A DNA stretch of 64,000 nucleotides from Enterobacter oligotrophicus (GCF_009176645.1 NZ_AP019007.1:1984001-2048000), one strand, 5' to 3'; shown: positions 21,788-32,182, counted from the stretch's first letter. The notes: generated by a model not told the origin, from the sequence alone. Program-made: numbers and translations.

Positions 21788-22342
21788 ATGTCTGCAGTAT
21801 TACGTCCCTATAAAGATCTGTTCCCCCAAAAAGGCGATCGCGTGATGATCGACGCCAGCAGCGTGATCATTGGTGATGTCCGAATGGCCGATGATGTCAG
21901 TATCTGGCCACTCGTTGCGATCAGGGGAGATGTTAACTATGTGGCGATTGGTGCGCGCACCAATATTCAGGATGGTAGCGTTCTGCACGTCACCCACAAA
22001 TCCTCATACAACCCGGAAGGTAATCCACTGATCATCGGAGAAGAGGTTACCGTCGGCCATAAAGTGATGCTTCACGGCTGCACAATTGGTAACAGGGTTC
22101 TTGTTGGTATGGGATCGATTTTGCTGGATGGCGTCGTAGTAGAAGATGACGTGATGATCGGCGCAGGCAGCCTTGTTCCACAAAACAAACGGCTTGAGAG
22201 CGGATATCTCTATTTAGGCAGCCCGGTGAAACAGATCCGCCCCTTAAAAGAGGCGGAAATTGCAGGGTTGAAATACTCGGCGAGCAACTACGTGAAATGG
22301 AAGAATGACTATCTGGATCAGGACAACCAGAGCCAGCCCTGA
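21788..22342 (+). CDS. yrdA: Gamma-carbonic-anhydrase-like hexapeptide protein YrdA
   Basis: Left-handed beta-helix protein of 184 residues built from hexapeptide repeats, similar to gamma-class carbonic anhydrases (Cam family). Metal-binding histidines are seen in VLHVTH and VGHKVMLHG, about 30 residues apart as in the family. Activity in the E. coli homologue is unproven. The start is supported by GAGGTAG 5 bases upstream. Its 3' end overlaps the convergent yrdB gene by 25 bases. Confidence 0.93.
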   Translation: MSAVLRPYKDLFPQKGDRVMIDASSVIIGDVRMADDVSIWPLVAIRGDVNYVAIGARTNIQDGSVLHVTHKSSYNPEGNPLIIGEEVTVGHKVMLHGCTIGNRVLVGMGSILLDGVVVEDDVMIGAGSLVPQNKRLESGYLYLGSPVKQIRPLKEAEIAGLKYSASNYVKWKNDYLDQDNQSQP

Positions 22343-22566
22343 TCGTCTTCCTGCTGATCGCGAATTAAATCGCTGGCTTCTTCTTCAAGATCCCAGCGAT
22401 TCTCACAAAATACCTCTAGCGGATTTGAACCGCCAAAGCGACGCAGCAGCGTCTCCCCGCTAATCGCGCAGGTAAGTTGCATCCCGTGAACCAGCACCGG
22501 GAAACAGACCGCTTTCTTGCCCTCATCCCAGGTTTCTCTGTCCGGAAAATGTATCGCCTGGTTCAT
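22318..22566 (-). CDS. yrdB: Conserved protein YrdB (DUF1488)
   Basis: Small protein of 82 residues, E. coli YrdB 85. It starts [15 protein letters not shown] and has the conserved [19 protein letters not shown] core and an acidic C-terminus. Function is unknown. Its start overlaps the aroE stop by 4 bases (ATGA), indicating translational coupling. It overlaps yrdA tail to tail. Confidence 0.92.
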   Translation of the reverse strand: MNQAIHFPDRETWDEGKKAVCFPVLVHGMQLTCAISGETLLRRFGGSNPLEVFCENRWDLEEEASDLIRDQQEDDQGWLWLS

Positions 22567-23381
22567 GCAGCGAGTTCCTGTTTCAGCTTTTCAATCACCG
22601 GTTCAACCGCCGGCAATACGCCGTGCCAGAGCAATACCGCATGTGCCGCCTGCCCCACCAGCATACCCAGACCATCGGCCAGATGTTTCGCACCGTGCTG
22701 CTCGCACCAGTTCAGGAAAGGCGTCTTCCCTTTCTGATAAAACATATCGTAGAAGTAGACGTGGGCACTCGCCAGAGAAGGCGGGATCGCAGGGATTTCA
22801 CCATTAATGCCGCTGGAGGTAGCGTTAATGACAAGATCAAATTCATGATCCGCAAGATCATCAAGCGCTACCGCACTTACGCTGCCGGTGTGAGCGAACA
22901 ATGCCGCAAGTTCTTCTGCTCTGGAGAAAGTGCGGTTGGTGATAGTAACTGCACAATCAAGAGACAAAAGTGGGAGCAATACACCGCGTGACGCTCCGCC
23001 CGCCCCAATGAGCAAGATCCGAAAGCCTGGTTTAATAAATAACAGTCTTTCCAGATCGCTGAGTAAACCAATCCCGTCTGTGTTGTCGCCCAGAAGGCGA
23101 CCATCTTCAAGCCGCTTAAGCGTATTCACGGCACCGGCAAGAGAAGCACGCTCGGTCAGTTCATCCGCACGTTCGAAGGCTTCTTCTTTAAAAGGCACCG
23201 TCACATTGGCCCCTTTGCCGCCCGCAGCGAAGAAGGCATCCAGCGTTGGAATAAATGCATCAACCGGTGCCAGAACACGGCCATAGGGATGATTAATCTT
23301 CAGCTGTTCAGCGAACAGTTGATGGATCAACGGTGATTTACTGTGTGCTATAGGGTTACCGAAAACGGCATAAGTTTCCAT
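22563..23381 (-). CDS. aroE: Shikimate dehydrogenase AroE
   Basis: NADP-dependent enzyme of 272 residues converting 3-dehydroshikimate to shikimate in aromatic amino-acid synthesis. The substrate site NPIAHSKSP is near residue 8, the catalytic Lys lies in [11 protein letters not shown] near residue 65, NTDG near 101 and the nucleotide motif GAGGASRGV near 126. Two ATG codons are adjacent; AGGGG is 7 bases from the second, which gives the family length. It sits 4 bases after tsaC. Confidence 0.96.
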   Translation of the reverse strand: METYAVFGNPIAHSKSPLIHQLFAEQLKINHPYGRVLAPVDAFIPTLDAFFAAGGKGANVTVPFKEEAFERADELTERASLAGAVNTLKRLEDGRLLGDNTDGIGLLSDLERLLFIKPGFRILLIGAGGASRGVLLPLLSLDCAVTITNRTFSRAEELAALFAHTGSVSAVALDDLADHEFDLVINATSSGINGEIPAIPPSLASAHVYFYDMFYQKGKTPFLNWCEQHGAKHLADGLGMLVGQAAHAVLLWHGVLPAVEPVIEKLKQELAA

Positions 23382-23385
23382 CATA

Positions 23386-23958
23386 CTACCCCTGGCGAAA
23401 ACGTTCGCCGGTTAAGGCGTCGCGAATTTCCGACGGATTCAGGCGTCCCCCGGTTTCCCCTACTGCTACCGGGAAATCCTCACCAAACTGCGCCAGCACC
23501 TCTTCGGTTGTCCGGCAAGGAGGCAATCCGGACAGGTTAGCGCTGGTTGAGACCAGTGGTTTACCAAACGCCTGGCACAGTTTCACCACCAGCGGGTGAT
23601 CGGTAACCCGAACTGCGAGAGAATCAAAACGCCCGGTTAACCAGCGCGGCGTTGTCGGCTGCGCCGGGAAAACAAAGGTCACAGGCCCAGGCCACGCAGA
23701 GAAAATCGTCTCCCGCTGCGCCGGTGTCAGCATCGAATCATCAATATAAGGTTTAAGCTGCTCATAACTGGCCGCAATCAAAATCAACCCTTTTTCGACG
23801 GGTCGCTGTTTGAGGGCAAGTAAACGACTCACAGCCGTTTCGCTGTCCGGGTCGCAACCGACTCCGAATACAGCTTCAGTTGGATAGGCGATGACTTCTT
23901 CATTTTTCAAAACGTCCACCACATGCGCGATGGAGTCTGATGGCAGGTTATTATTCAC
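23386..23958 (-). CDS. tsaC: L-threonylcarbamoyladenylate synthase TsaC
   Basis: YrdC/Sua5-family enzyme of 190 residues that makes threonylcarbamoyl-AMP from threonine, bicarbonate and ATP for the t6A modification of tRNA. Conserved blocks include [22 protein letters not shown] with KGLIL, and VSTSANLSG. The GTG at 23958 is chosen because it gives the E. coli length and N-terminus; an ATG at 23988 would add 10 residues. It overlaps the end of yrdD by 8 bases. Confidence 0.93.
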   Translation of the reverse strand: MNNNLPSDSIAHVVDVLKNEEVIAYPTEAVFGVGCDPDSETAVSRLLALKQRPVEKGLILIAASYEQLKPYIDDSMLTPAQRETIFSAWPGPVTFVFPAQPTTPRWLTGRFDSLAVRVTDHPLVVKLCQAFGKPLVSTSANLSGLPPCRTTEEVLAQFGEDFPVAVGETGGRLNPSEIRDALTGERFRQG

Positions 23959-24505
23959 TGGTTTGATCCGCCGATACCGGCTTTCCACATTGTTTACTGG
24001 CGCAAAAGCGCTTTATGCCTTGCGCCGTTTTCTTCTCTATTAGCAGCGGATAATCGCAATGAGGGCAGACACCCGCTACCGGTTTGAAATTGATAACGAA
24101 CTGACATTCAGGATAGCGATCGCAAGAATGGAAGGTCTTACCGTAACGTGAACGACGCTGCACCAGTTGGCCGCGCTGACATTGAGGGCAAGAAATTGCC
24201 GTTTCATCTGGCTTATCAATTTGTTCTGTATGTTCGCATTCCGGGTAACGGCTGCATCCGATAAACATACCGAAGCGCCCCTGCCGTAGTGCTAATTCGC
24301 CCCCGCAGAGAGGACAAAGCTGTCCCTCCAGAATTTTAACGATATGCCCGTCCGCCTGGCTTTTCAGGGGACGGACATAATCACATTCCGGATAGTGTGA
24401 ACAACCGAGAAACGGACCGTGTTTCCCGGACCGAATAACAAGTTCAGCCCCGCACTGTGGGCAGGGCTCGTTTTTATGCACCGTGAACAGTGCTGATTTG
24501 GCCAT
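23951..24505 (-). CDS. yrdD: Topoisomerase-type zinc-finger protein YrdD
   Basis: Protein of 184 residues made of four zinc-ribbon units like those at the C-terminus of DNA topoisomerase I. Repeated C-x2-C...C-x4/5-C patterns include CPQCGAEL...[16 protein letters not shown]...[16 protein letters not shown]...SCDRYPEC and CPHCDYPL...CASKQCG. It has no topoisomerase catalytic domain. It is probably a nucleic-acid-binding protein of unknown role, in the chain smg-yrdD-tsaC-aroE-yrdB. Confidence 0.93.
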   Translation of the reverse strand: MAKSALFTVHKNEPCPQCGAELVIRSGKHGPFLGCSHYPECDYVRPLKSQADGHIVKILEGQLCPLCGGELALRQGRFGMFIGCSRYPECEHTEQIDKPDETAISCPQCQRGQLVQRRSRYGKTFHSCDRYPECQFVINFKPVAGVCPHCDYPLLIEKKTAQGIKRFCASKQCGKPVSADQTSE

Positions 24506-24531
24506 AACAACTCTTGGTCCTGCACATTGAA

Positions 24532-25005
24532 TTAGTGCAGCATACCTTCATTCACTTCAAAGAGTAATTCTTCCATTTGCTGATAGGCATTTTCACAGCC
24601 AGGAATATTGAACAGAACCATCAGAATCACCCATTTGAGATCTTCCAGTTCAAATTCTGCCGTATCCAGCGCCATGACGCGCTCTATCACCATTTCTCGC
24701 GTTTCGAGGTTTAGCACCTGAATCTGCTCAAGGAATAAAATAAAGCCCCGGCAGCTGGCATCCAGCCGTTCACACTCTTCAGCGGTATAGATGCGCACAG
24801 ATAATGGATCAGAAGCAAGGAGCATCGGTTCGGCGAGGCCGTCCTGATAATCAGCCAGCTTATCCAGCCACATCAACGCATTATAAATATCTTCCCGCTC
24901 AAATCCTGCATCGGTAAGATCCCGTGTCAATTTGTCCTGATCCACGTGCATTTCTGCTTCGTTGTGGATGTAAGTTTCAAACAAATACATCAGTACGTCG
25001 AACAT
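24532..25005 (-). CDS. smg: Smg family protein (DUF494)
   Basis: Protein of 157 residues, the same length as E. coli Smg. It is helical and acidic with no recognised catalytic motif. The start [19 protein letters not shown] is typical of the family. Function is unknown. It overlaps the end of dprA by 29 bases, so translation is probably coupled, and yrdD follows after 26 bases. Confidence 0.94.
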   Translation of the reverse strand: MFDVLMYLFETYIHNEAEMHVDQDKLTRDLTDAGFEREDIYNALMWLDKLADYQDGLAEPMLLASDPLSVRIYTAEECERLDASCRGFILFLEQIQVLNLETREMVIERVMALDTAEFELEDLKWVILMVLFNIPGCENAYQQMEELLFEVNEGMLH

Positions 25006-26101
25006 GGCTTGCCCTCCTTAATCGGACATAGCCGCCGGGTACAGCTGCGATCCATCCTGCTAACTCCAGTTCGAGTAGCTGTACTACCGTTACTGGCACA
25101 GGTTGGCCGGCACGTTCAGCGACAACGTCAACAGGTGTTACCTCATCTCCTACGTTAGCCAGGAGCTTGGGAAATGGCAATGCCACTGCCTTCTGATCTG
25201 ATGAATAATGTCGCTTTTCGGGATCATCCGGCAACCAGTGCAACCCATATTGCAAATTTTCCAGAATGTCTTCTTTACATGTGACAGGTGTTGCTCCTTG
25301 CTTTATCAGCCAGTGCGGCCCTTCACATCCGGGATTTCCTATCGGGCCAGGCAGTGCAAATACCTCACGCCCCTGCTCCAGGGCACATCTTGCGGTAACA
25401 AGCGATCCGCTGCGTATGGCTGCCTCAACAACCAGCACTCCCTGGCTCAACCCACTAATGATGCGGTTACGGTGTGGAAAGTTGCCCGGCCTGGGCTGCA
25501 TTGACAGGGAGAACTCAGAAACCACCGCGCCTCCGGCCGCTATAATCTGTTCAGCCAGAGCTTGATGTCGGCGCGGGTAAATACTAAACAAGCCGTTGCC
25601 CAACACAGCCACACTGCATCCTTTTACTGATAGCGCCGCGTTGTGGGCGACACCGTCAATACCACAGGCCAGCCCACTGGTTATGGTAAAACCGCATTGC
25701 GACAGCTGTTCACTCAGGATTTTCCCCCAACGTTCACCGTACCAGGAAGGTGCACGGCTGCCCACTACGGCAAGCTGCAGACTGTTAAGCGCATCGACAT
25801 TCCCCCTCACAAAGAGCGCTCCGGGGTAATCAGGGACAGTACGTAATATTCGCGGGAAGCGTGGGTGATCGGCACGGAGAAGGTGATTCCCCGGCTGTTC
25901 CAGCCATTTCAGGCTCCGTTCAAGCTCACTTTCACTGAGCGAGAAGAACCTTGCGGCATGCTTCGCTGTAAGCCCTGCTTCTTTTACAGAATCGGTATCA
26001 ACCGTTGTCTTACAAAGCAATTTTTGCGCGGCTTCCAGCATCACATCACCACATAATGAACCGATGTTGATAAGCCGTAACCATATCTCTGTGGACGTCA
26101 T
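24977..26101 (-). CDS. dprA: DNA-processing protein DprA (Smf)
   Basis: Protein of 374 residues, equal in length to E. coli Smf. DprA binds single-stranded DNA and loads RecA during transformation in competent species; its role in enterobacteria is less clear. It has a Rossmann-like core with [34 protein letters not shown] and [22 protein letters not shown], and a C-terminal winged-helix (DprA_WH) region ending RRTDVFV. ATG 26101 has AGGGA 5 bases upstream and gives the family N-terminus. It is divergent from def. Confidence 0.95.
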   Translation of the reverse strand: MTSTEIWLRLINIGSLCGDVMLEAAQKLLCKTTVDTDSVKEAGLTAKHAARFFSLSESELERSLKWLEQPGNHLLRADHPRFPRILRTVPDYPGALFVRGNVDALNSLQLAVVGSRAPSWYGERWGKILSEQLSQCGFTITSGLACGIDGVAHNAALSVKGCSVAVLGNGLFSIYPRRHQALAEQIIAAGGAVVSEFSLSMQPRPGNFPHRNRIISGLSQGVLVVEAAIRSGSLVTARCALEQGREVFALPGPIGNPGCEGPHWLIKQGATPVTCKEDILENLQYGLHWLPDDPEKRHYSSDQKAVALPFPKLLANVGDEVTPVDVVAERAGQPVPVTVVQLLELELAGWIAAVPGGYVRLRRASHVRRTDVFV

Positions 26102-26228
26102 CCTTTTCCCTGCCATAAGCAGCCTCAGCAATCTTTGCGATTGGTCACTGATGCTGTCAATCGATGGGGGATTTGTCTAGAATAGAGATAATATTCTTAT
26201 CAACTCCTGAACACGACTCTGGAAATTT

Positions 26229-26738
26229 ATGGCAGTTTTGCAAGTGTTACATATTCCGGACGAGCGCCTTCGCATCGTCGCTGAACCGGTTAAAGAAGTG
26301 AATGCAGAAATTCAGCGTATCGTCGATGATATGTTCGATACCATGTATGCCGAAGAAGGCATTGGCCTCGCGGCAACACAGGTAGACATTCACAAGCGTA
26401 TTATCGTGATCGACGTTTCTGAGAATCGCGATGACCGCCTGGTGCTGATCAACCCTGAACTGCTTGAGAAAAGTGGTGAGACTGGTATTGAGGAAGGCTG
26501 TCTGTCCATTCCAGAACAACGTGCGTTAGTGCCGCGCGCTGAAAAAGTGAAGATTCGCGCACTCGATCGTGACGGTAACCCGTTTGAACTGGAAGCAGAC
26601 GACCTGCTGGCGATTTGTATTCAGCATGAGATGGATCACCTGGTCGGTAAACTGTTTATCGATTACCTCTCTCCGCTGAAACAGCAACGTATTCGTCAAA
26701 AAGTAGAGAAACTGGATCGTTTGCGCTCTCGCGCATAA
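26229..26738 (+). CDS. def: Peptide deformylase
   Basis: Metalloenzyme of 169 residues that removes the formyl group from nascent protein N-termini at the ribosome. All three motifs are present: [10 protein letters not shown] near residue 45, EEGCLSIP with the metal-binding Cys near 91, and the HEMDH metal site near 133. It forms an operon with fmt (25-base gap), so formylation and deformylation are encoded together. Confidence 0.97.
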   Translation: MAVLQVLHIPDERLRIVAEPVKEVNAEIQRIVDDMFDTMYAEEGIGLAATQVDIHKRIIVIDVSENRDDRLVLINPELLEKSGETGIEEGCLSIPEQRALVPRAEKVKIRALDRDGNPFELEADDLLAICIQHEMDHLVGKLFIDYLSPLKQQRIRQKVEKLDRLRSRA

Positions 26739-26763
26739 CATCCCCCCGGATACAAGGAACAAC

Positions 26764-27711
26764 GTGTCTAAAACACTACGTATTATCTTCGCGGGTACTC
26801 CTGATTTTGCAGCGCGTCATCTTGACGCGCTGTTATCGTCTGGTCACCAGGTGGTTGGCGTGTTTACCCAGCCGGATCGTCCTGCTGGTCGCGGTAAAAA
26901 ACTGATGCCGAGCCCGGTAAAAATAATGGCAGAAGAGCATGGTTTACCTGTTTTCCAGCCTGCGTCCCTGCGTCCTGAAGAAAACCAAAAATGGATTGCT
27001 GAGCTGAATGCCGACGTAATGGTGGTGGTGGCTTACGGTTTAATTTTGCCAAAAGCCGTGCTTGATATGCCGCGTCTGGGTTGTGTCAACGTGCATGGTT
27101 CACTTCTCCCACGCTGGCGCGGTGCTGCGCCGATCCAGCGCGCTTTGTGGGCGGGCGATGCTGAAACTGGCGTCACAATCATGAAGATGGACGTAGGTTT
27201 AGATACCGGTGACATGCTGTATAAACTGTCCTGCCCTATTACTGCAGACGATACCAGCGCCACGCTGTACGACAAGCTGGCTGGTCTTGGTCCGCAGGGT
27301 CTTATTGAGACATTAAAGCAGCTTGCCGATAACACCGCGAAACCTGAAGTCCAGGATGAAGAGCGGGTGACTTATGCCGAAAAGCTGAGTAAAGAAGAAG
27401 CCCAAATCGACTGGTCGCTGTCTGCGGTTCAGCTGGAACGTTGCATTCGCGCCTTTAACCCGTGGCCGATGAGCTGGATGATGATTGATGAGCAGCCAGT
27501 GAAAATCTGGAAAGCCTCCGTTATTGATGCTCCCGTGACTGCGGCTCCTGGCACGATCATTGATGCGAACAAACAGGGTATCCAGGTCGCCACCGCGGAA
27601 GGGATTTTGAATCTTGAATCCCTACAGCCCGCGGGTAAGAAAGCGATGAGCGCACAAGACCTGTTAAACTCCCGTCGCGAATGGTTTATCCCTGGCAACC
27701 GTCTTGCCTGA
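26764..27711 (+). CDS. fmt: Methionyl-tRNA formyltransferase
   Basis: Enzyme of 315 residues that formylates initiator Met-tRNA using 10-formyltetrahydrofolate. It has the N-terminal formyltransferase domain with the [15 protein letters not shown] signature near residue 110, the essential Asp in [10 protein letters not shown], and a C-terminal OB-like tRNA-binding domain. It starts at GTG 26764, as the family alignment and the E. coli gene suggest. Confidence 0.96.
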   Translation: MSKTLRIIFAGTPDFAARHLDALLSSGHQVVGVFTQPDRPAGRGKKLMPSPVKIMAEEHGLPVFQPASLRPEENQKWIAELNADVMVVVAYGLILPKAVLDMPRLGCVNVHGSLLPRWRGAAPIQRALWAGDAETGVTIMKMDVGLDTGDMLYKLSCPITADDTSATLYDKLAGLGPQGLIETLKQLADNTAKPEVQDEERVTYAEKLSKEEAQIDWSLSAVQLERCIRAFNPWPMSWMMIDEQPVKIWKASVIDAPVTAAPGTIIDANKQGIQVATAEGILNLESLQPAGKKAMSAQDLLNSRREWFIPGNRLA

Positions 27712-27728
27712 ACCCATTGACTTTTAAG

Positions 27729-27757
27729 GCCCGGTGTTTCCGGGCATTTTTATTTTT
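27729..27757 (+). terminator. Terminator-like hairpin in the rsmB leader
   Basis: GCCCGG pairs with CCGGGC around TGTTT, followed by ATTTTTATTTTT. The run ends about 6 bases before the rsmB ATG, so the hairpin both follows fmt and forms the rsmB leader. Partial termination or attenuation is likely. Confidence 0.75.
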
Positions 27758-27763
27758 ACGGCT

Positions 27764-29050
27764 ATGAAAAAACAAAATTTACGCAGTCTGGCGGCACAGG
27801 CCGTTGAAAAAGTGGTCGAGGAAGGTCAGTCCCTGAGCAATGTCCTGCCCCCACTGCAGCAAAAAGTGTCCGATAAAGATAAAGCACTGCTTCAGGAGCT
27901 GTGCTTCGGGGTACTTCGCACTCTGTCTCAGCTCGAATGGCTGATTAGTAAGCTGATGTCGCGCCCGATGACGGGCAAACAGCGTACTGTGCATTATTTG
28001 ATTATGGTTGGCTTCTATCAGCTTCTTCATACCCGCATTCCACCTCACGCAGCGCTGGCAGAAACAGTGGAAGGTGCCGTTGCCATTAAACGTCCTCAAC
28101 TCAAGGGCTTGATCAACGGAGTATTACGCCAGTTCCAGCGTCAGCAGGAGGAGCTTTTAGCTGAATTTGCTCAGACCGAAAAACGTTTTCTGCACCCGGA
28201 ATGGCTGCTGAACCGCCTGAAAAAAGCCTGGCCACAGCAGTGGCAGGAAATTGCTGAAGCCAATAATCAGCGTCCGCCAATGTGGCTGCGCGTTAACCGT
28301 AATCATCATACCCGCGATGCGTGGCTGGCTCTGCTGGAAGAGGCTGGTATGAGTGGATTCACCCATGAAGCCTACCCTGATGCCGTGCGTTTAGCCTCTC
28401 CTGCCGCCGTGCATGCACTTCCAGGTTTTGAAGACGGCTGGGTGACAGTACAAGACGCCTCAGCACAAGGCTGTATGCAATGGCTTGAGCCGAAAAATGG
28501 CGAACAGATCCTTGACCTTTGCGCCGCGCCTGGCGGGAAAACGACGCATATTCTGGAAGTAGCTCCGCAGGCTAACGTGATGGCGGTTGATGTCGACGAG
28601 CAGCGCTTGTCTCGCGTTTACGATAACCTTAAACGTCTGGGAATGAAGGCGCAGGTCAAACAGGGCGATGGACGCAAACCTGCAGACTGGTGTGGCGAGA
28701 CGCAGTTCGACCGTATTTTGCTGGATGCCCCATGCTCTGCAACCGGTGTAATTCGCCGCCACCCGGATATTAAGTGGCTGCGCCGCGATCGCGACATTAA
28801 AGAACTTGCCCAGTTGCAATCCGAGATCCTGGATGCCATTTGGCCGCACCTGAAACCTGGCGGCACGCTGGTCTATGCGACCTGCTCAGTTCTCCCGGAA
28901 GAGAACAGTCTGCAAATCGCGTCGTTCCTGAAACGAACACCCGATGCGTCATTGCATGATACCGGCACACCAGAATGTCCGGGCCAGCAAAACCTGCCTG
29001 GTGCCGAAGAGGGTGATGGCTTCTTTTACGCTAAGCTAATCAAAGCGTGA
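27764..29050 (+). CDS. rsmB: 16S rRNA (cytosine-967-C5)-methyltransferase RsmB
   Basis: SAM-dependent enzyme of 428 residues that methylates C967 of 16S rRNA. It has an N-terminal NusB-like RNA-binding domain (to about residue 140) followed by the methyltransferase domain with [16 protein letters not shown] near residue 257. The two active cysteines lie in [15 protein letters not shown] and [10 protein letters not shown]. The start MKKQNLRS matches E. coli; an upstream in-frame ATG at 27734 would lie in the terminator hairpin. No good Shine-Dalgarno precedes it. Confidence 0.95.
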   Translation: MKKQNLRSLAAQAVEKVVEEGQSLSNVLPPLQQKVSDKDKALLQELCFGVLRTLSQLEWLISKLMSRPMTGKQRTVHYLIMVGFYQLLHTRIPPHAALAETVEGAVAIKRPQLKGLINGVLRQFQRQQEELLAEFAQTEKRFLHPEWLLNRLKKAWPQQWQEIAEANNQRPPMWLRVNRNHHTRDAWLALLEEAGMSGFTHEAYPDAVRLASPAAVHALPGFEDGWVTVQDASAQGCMQWLEPKNGEQILDLCAAPGGKTTHILEVAPQANVMAVDVDEQRLSRVYDNLKRLGMKAQVKQGDGRKPADWCGETQFDRILLDAPCSATGVIRRHPDIKWLRRDRDIKELAQLQSEILDAIWPHLKPGGTLVYATCSVLPEENSLQIASFLKRTPDASLHDTGTPECPGQQNLPGAEEGDGFFYAKLIKA

Positions 29051-29072
29051 TGTTGAAAACAGGTCACAAGAG

Positions 29073-30449
29073 ATGAAGATTATCATTCTGGGTGCAGGAC
29101 AGGTTGGCGGAACCCTGGCGGAAAATCTGGTCGGGGAAAACAACGACATCACCATTGTGGATACGAATGGCGATCGATTGCGTGTGTTACAGGACAAATT
29201 TGACCTTCGCGTCGTGCAGGGCCACGGTTCACATCCACGCGTGCTTCGTGAAGCGGGTGCCGATGATGCCGATATGCTGGTCGCAGTGACCAGCTCTGAC
29301 GAGACCAATATGGTCGCATGTCAGGTTGCCTACTCGCTTTTCAACACGCCAAACCGTATTGCCCGTATCCGTTCCCCGGACTACGTCCGGGACGCAGAGA
29401 AACTGTTTAACTCTGAAGCGGTGCCTATCGATCACCTTATCGCGCCAGAACAACTGGTTATAGACAGTATTTACCGCCTGATTGAATACCCTGGAGCTTT
29501 GCAGGTGGTTAACTTTGCCGAAGGCAAAGTCAGCCTGGCCGTCGTGAAAGCCTATTACGGCGGACCATTGATCGGTAATGCCCTGTCCACAATGCGTGAG
29601 CACATGCCGCATATTGATACGCGCGTTGCAGCTATTTTTCGCCATGACAGACCTATCCGCCCTCAGGGATCAACGATTGTAGAAGCGGGCGATGAGGTAT
29701 TCTTTATCGCGGCGTCACAGCATATTCGAGCTGTAATGAGTGAACTTCAGCGCCTCGAAAAGCCGTATAAACGCATCATGCTGGTTGGCGGGGGCAACAT
29801 TGGCGCGGGGTTGGCACACCGACTGGAAAAAGACTACAGCGTGAAGTTGATCGAGCGCGATCAACAACGCGCGTCAGAACTGGCTGAAAAACTACAGAAC
29901 ACGATCGTCTTCTATGGCGACGCATCGGATCAAGAGTTACTGGCAGAAGAGCATATCGATCAAGTTGATCTCTTCATTGCTGTTACTAACGATGACGAAG
30001 CGAATATTATGTCCGCCATGCTCGCCAAGCGAATGGGGGCAAAAAAGGTGATGGTACTTATTCAGCGCCGTGCCTACGTTGACCTCGTTCAGGGCAGCGT
30101 AATCGATATCGCTATTTCACCTCAGCAAGCAACAATTTCTGCACTGCTAAGCCATGTTCGTAAAGCGGATATTGTTGGTGTTTCATCGTTACGCCGTGGT
30201 GTCGCTGAAGCCATTGAAGCGGTGGCACACGGCGATGAAACCACGTCACGCGTTGTTGGGCGGGCCATTGATGAAATAAAGCTACCACCGGGAACTATTA
30301 TTGGCGCGGTGGTTCGCGGCAATGACGTCATGATTGCCAATGATAATTTGCGTATCGAGCAAGGTGACCACGTCATTATGTTCCTTACGGATAAAAAGTT
30401 TATTACCGACGTCGAACGTTTATTCCAGCCCAGCCCATTCTTCCTGTAA
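29073..30449 (+). CDS. trkA: Potassium uptake regulator TrkA
   Basis: Cytoplasmic NAD-binding subunit of 458 residues (as in E. coli) that gates the TrkH/TrkG potassium channels. It consists of two RCK_N plus RCK_C halves. The first nucleotide motif GAGQVGG is near residue 8, the second GGGNIGAG near residue 238, and each is followed by a TrkA-C domain. It follows rsmB by 22 bases. Confidence 0.97.
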   Translation: MKIIILGAGQVGGTLAENLVGENNDITIVDTNGDRLRVLQDKFDLRVVQGHGSHPRVLREAGADDADMLVAVTSSDETNMVACQVAYSLFNTPNRIARIRSPDYVRDAEKLFNSEAVPIDHLIAPEQLVIDSIYRLIEYPGALQVVNFAEGKVSLAVVKAYYGGPLIGNALSTMREHMPHIDTRVAAIFRHDRPIRPQGSTIVEAGDEVFFIAASQHIRAVMSELQRLEKPYKRIMLVGGGNIGAGLAHRLEKDYSVKLIERDQQRASELAEKLQNTIVFYGDASDQELLAEEHIDQVDLFIAVTNDDEANIMSAMLAKRMGAKKVMVLIQRRAYVDLVQGSVIDIAISPQQATISALLSHVRKADIVGVSSLRRGVAEAIEAVAHGDETTSRVVGRAIDEIKLPPGTIIGAVVRGNDVMIANDNLRIEQGDHVIMFLTDKKFITDVERLFQPSPFFL

Positions 30450-30453
30450 TGAT

Positions 30454-30482
30454 TTGGGTGCTCGTAAAGAGCGCCCAATTAT
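30454..30482 (+). terminator. Hairpin after trkA
   Basis: TTGGGTGCTC pairs with GAGCGCCCAA (one G-T wobble) around GTAAA, followed by TTATTAA and later T-rich sequence. It is a moderate terminator for rsmB-trkA. Confidence 0.6.
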
Positions 30483-30594
30483 TAACCCTTTAATTTTCAT
30501 GCCTTTTATTTTTCATAACGATTATTTATCCCCAATGGCAATTAGCTAATCATTTGTTAAACTTATAGTCGTCAGCTGGCACAAGGAGAACATA

Positions 30595-31005
30595 ATGAGT
30601 TTTATTAAAGAATTTCGCGAATTTGCGATGCGCGGGAATGTGGTGGATTTGGCAGTGGGTGTCATTATTGGTGCGGCGTTCGGTAAGATCGTATCATCAT
30701 TAGTAGCCGACATTATCATGCCACCGTTAGGGCTATTAATTGGGGGCATTGATTTCAAACAATTCGCCTTCACGCTGCGTGAGGCTCAAGGGGATATCCC
30801 GGCGGTCGTCATGCATTATGGCGTATTCATTCAGAACGTATTTGATTTCGTGATTGTAGCGTTCGCTATTTTTATGGCTATTAAGCTCATCAACAAACTT
30901 AACCGTAAAAAAGAAGAGCCGGCTGCAGCGCCCGCACCGACTAAAGAAGAAGTCTTGCTGAGCGAAATTCGCGATCTGTTAAAAGAGCAGAATAATCGCT
31001 CTTAA
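30595..31005 (+). CDS. mscL: Large-conductance mechanosensitive channel MscL
   Basis: Homopentameric inner membrane channel of 136 residues that opens under hypo-osmotic shock. The N-terminal amphipathic helix and pore helix TM1 ([20 protein letters not shown]) are nearly identical to E. coli; TM2 is near residues 75-100 and the cytoplasmic bundle ends EQNNRS. AAGGAGAA lies upstream of the ATG. Its stop abuts the convergent arfA stop with no bases between. Confidence 0.98.
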   Translation: MSFIKEFREFAMRGNVVDLAVGVIIGAAFGKIVSSLVADIIMPPLGLLIGGIDFKQFAFTLREAQGDIPAVVMHYGVFIQNVFDFVIVAFAIFMAIKLINKLNRKKEEPAAAPAPTKEEVLLSEIRDLLKEQNNRS

Positions 31006-31221
31006 TCAGCCGTTGAAAGCAGGAAGGCCAGTGGTAAATAAGCGATTCGCTTGCTTGCCACTGGCCTCCCAGTTACCCCGTTTTGCATGTTTGCCTTTAC
31101 GCAGATAACTTCCTTTCCCCTTTTTGCTTTTCTCAACGCGCTGTCTGAAAAGCGGGTCGTGAAGTAGAGCCTCAATGGCATTGTCCTTAATTTGTCCCTT
31201 CGTGTGCTGATAGCGACTCAT
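31006..31221 (-). CDS. arfA: Alternative ribosome-rescue factor ArfA
   Basis: Protein of 71 codons that rescues stalled ribosomes by recruiting release factor RF2 when tmRNA is lacking. The conserved N-terminus and the basic [19 protein letters not shown] core are present. The coding region ends in a strong hairpin (see 31026-31066), as in E. coli, where cleavage or termination yields a nonstop mRNA. The protein made without tmRNA is therefore truncated and active, while the full-length form is unstable. It is convergent with mscL. Confidence 0.94.
   Translation of the reverse strand: MSRYQHTKGQIKDNAIEALLHDPLFRQRVEKSKKGKGSYLRKGKHAKRGNWEASGKQANRLFTTGLPAFNG
31026..31066 (-). promoter_or_regulatory. 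Hairpin inside the arfA coding sequence
   Basis: GGCCAGTGG (31026-31034) pairs with CCACTGGCC (31058-31066), with further inner pairing around AAGCGA/TCGCTT. In E. coli the equivalent hairpin is cut by RNase III or causes termination, giving an arfA mRNA without stop codon that tmRNA tags. It also overlaps the mscL downstream region, so it may end mscL transcripts. Confidence 0.85.
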
Positions 31222-31278
31222 AATATCTCCTGGGTTTAGTTTACGTCGTCGGAAGTCTAGACCTGGGCGGACTTAAAA

Positions 31279-31704
31279 TCAACAGCCCCGGTTTTCACCA
31301 CTGGCCCCCTGTTCAAGGGCTTCCAGAATAGAGCAGTAAATACTGCTATGTGCCGTTCCGCAACAGGCATCATTTAAGCGCTGCAGTGAGCGCTGCATCG
31401 TTTGAAGTTCCTGAATCCGCGCTTCCACTTCATCCAGCCTGGCCTGGACAATACTTTTGGACTCCTGGCAGGTATGGTGCTCTGGATCGATGCGGATCGA
31501 TAATAGCTCACGGATCGAATCCAGCGTGAAGCCTAGCTGACGTGCATGGCGGATAAATCTCAGGCGCTGTAAATCATTGTCGGTATAGAGTCGGAACCCA
31601 CCCTCGGTTCGTACCTCATGATCGATCATCGCCTGTTTTTCGTAGTAACGGATAGTATCCGGCGTTACGTTTGCCAGCTTTGCAAGTTCACCAATACGGT
31701 ACAT
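31279..31704 (-). CDS. zntR: Zinc-responsive MerR-family regulator ZntR
   Basis: Dimeric transcription activator of 141 residues that induces the ZntA zinc/cadmium exporter. N-terminal winged helix-turn-helix MYRIGELAKLANVTPDTIRYYEKQ, a long dimer helix, and metal-binding cysteines in the CQES segment (near residue 79), the adjacent Cys pair in NDACCGTAHSS (near 114-115) and later C-terminal cysteines. yhdN ends 2 bases upstream, so the two are probably cotranscribed. zntA is not in the window. Confidence 0.95.
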   Translation of the reverse strand: MYRIGELAKLANVTPDTIRYYEKQAMIDHEVRTEGGFRLYTDNDLQRLRFIRHARQLGFTLDSIRELLSIRIDPEHHTCQESKSIVQARLDEVEARIQELQTMQRSLQRLNDACCGTAHSSIYCSILEALEQGASGENRGC

Positions 31705-31706
31705 GG

Positions 31707-32075
31707 TTACTCCTCATTAATCTTCTGCATTAACCTTTCGCTGTACTCTCCACGCAGAAAGTCAGTATTCATACCCGCCTGCCGTAGCTTAAGCTCAACG
31801 AGCGCCAGGCGACGGCTAAGTTCTTTGTGTCGTGGATCATCTTCACGAATGCCTTTAAGCAGGTCTGCAAGTTCCACTGCTTCTTTGCGCTGTTCAAGTT
31901 CCGGTGGCAGGCAACCGGCATTTTTGAGTAAGCGATAACCCGCTCGTAGTTCAGGCGCGATAAAGGAGTCATCATCAAGCACTAATGGCTCGCCGCTACC
32001 CGGAAGGTTATCGAAATCGCCTTTTCGTTGGGCATCGCTGATATGGCGTTCTGCCCACTGGTCGAGCAACCACAT
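31707..32075 (-). CDS. yhdN: DnaJ-like DUF1992 protein YhdN
   Basis: Protein of 122 residues, the same as E. coli YhdN. It has the DUF1992 pattern MWLLDQWAERHI...GDFDNLPGSGEPL near its N-terminus and a helical C-terminal part. Function is unknown. It lies between the alpha operon terminator and zntR. Confidence 0.93.
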   Translation of the reverse strand: MWLLDQWAERHISDAQRKGDFDNLPGSGEPLVLDDDSFIAPELRAGYRLLKNAGCLPPELEQRKEAVELADLLKGIREDDPRHKELSRRLALVELKLRQAGMNTDFLRGEYSERLMQKINEE

Positions 32076-32141
32076 GATGGACTCCAGGGGATGAACAGAA
32101 AAGATACAGATATTGTAGAGATGTAGGGATTCTGCGGATAT

Positions 32142-32170
32142 AAAAAAACCCGCCGAAGCGGGTTTTTTTA
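32142..32170 (-). terminator. Terminator of the alpha operon
   Basis: AAACCCGC pairs with GCGGGTTT around CGAA, flanked by an A-run on one side and a T-run on the other. It therefore ends rplQ transcription on the minus strand and could act in both directions. Confidence 0.9.
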
Positions 32171-32182
32171 CGTTACTACAGA

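Noticed and set aside
22343..22562. Plus-strand frames over yrdB and aroE
   Set aside because: They are antisense shadows of yrdB and aroE, whose protein matches are clear.
26102..26228. Possible def promoter (TAATAT near 26189)
   Set aside because: A -10-like hexamer is visible, but no -35 at an acceptable distance could be placed, so it was not listed as a feature.
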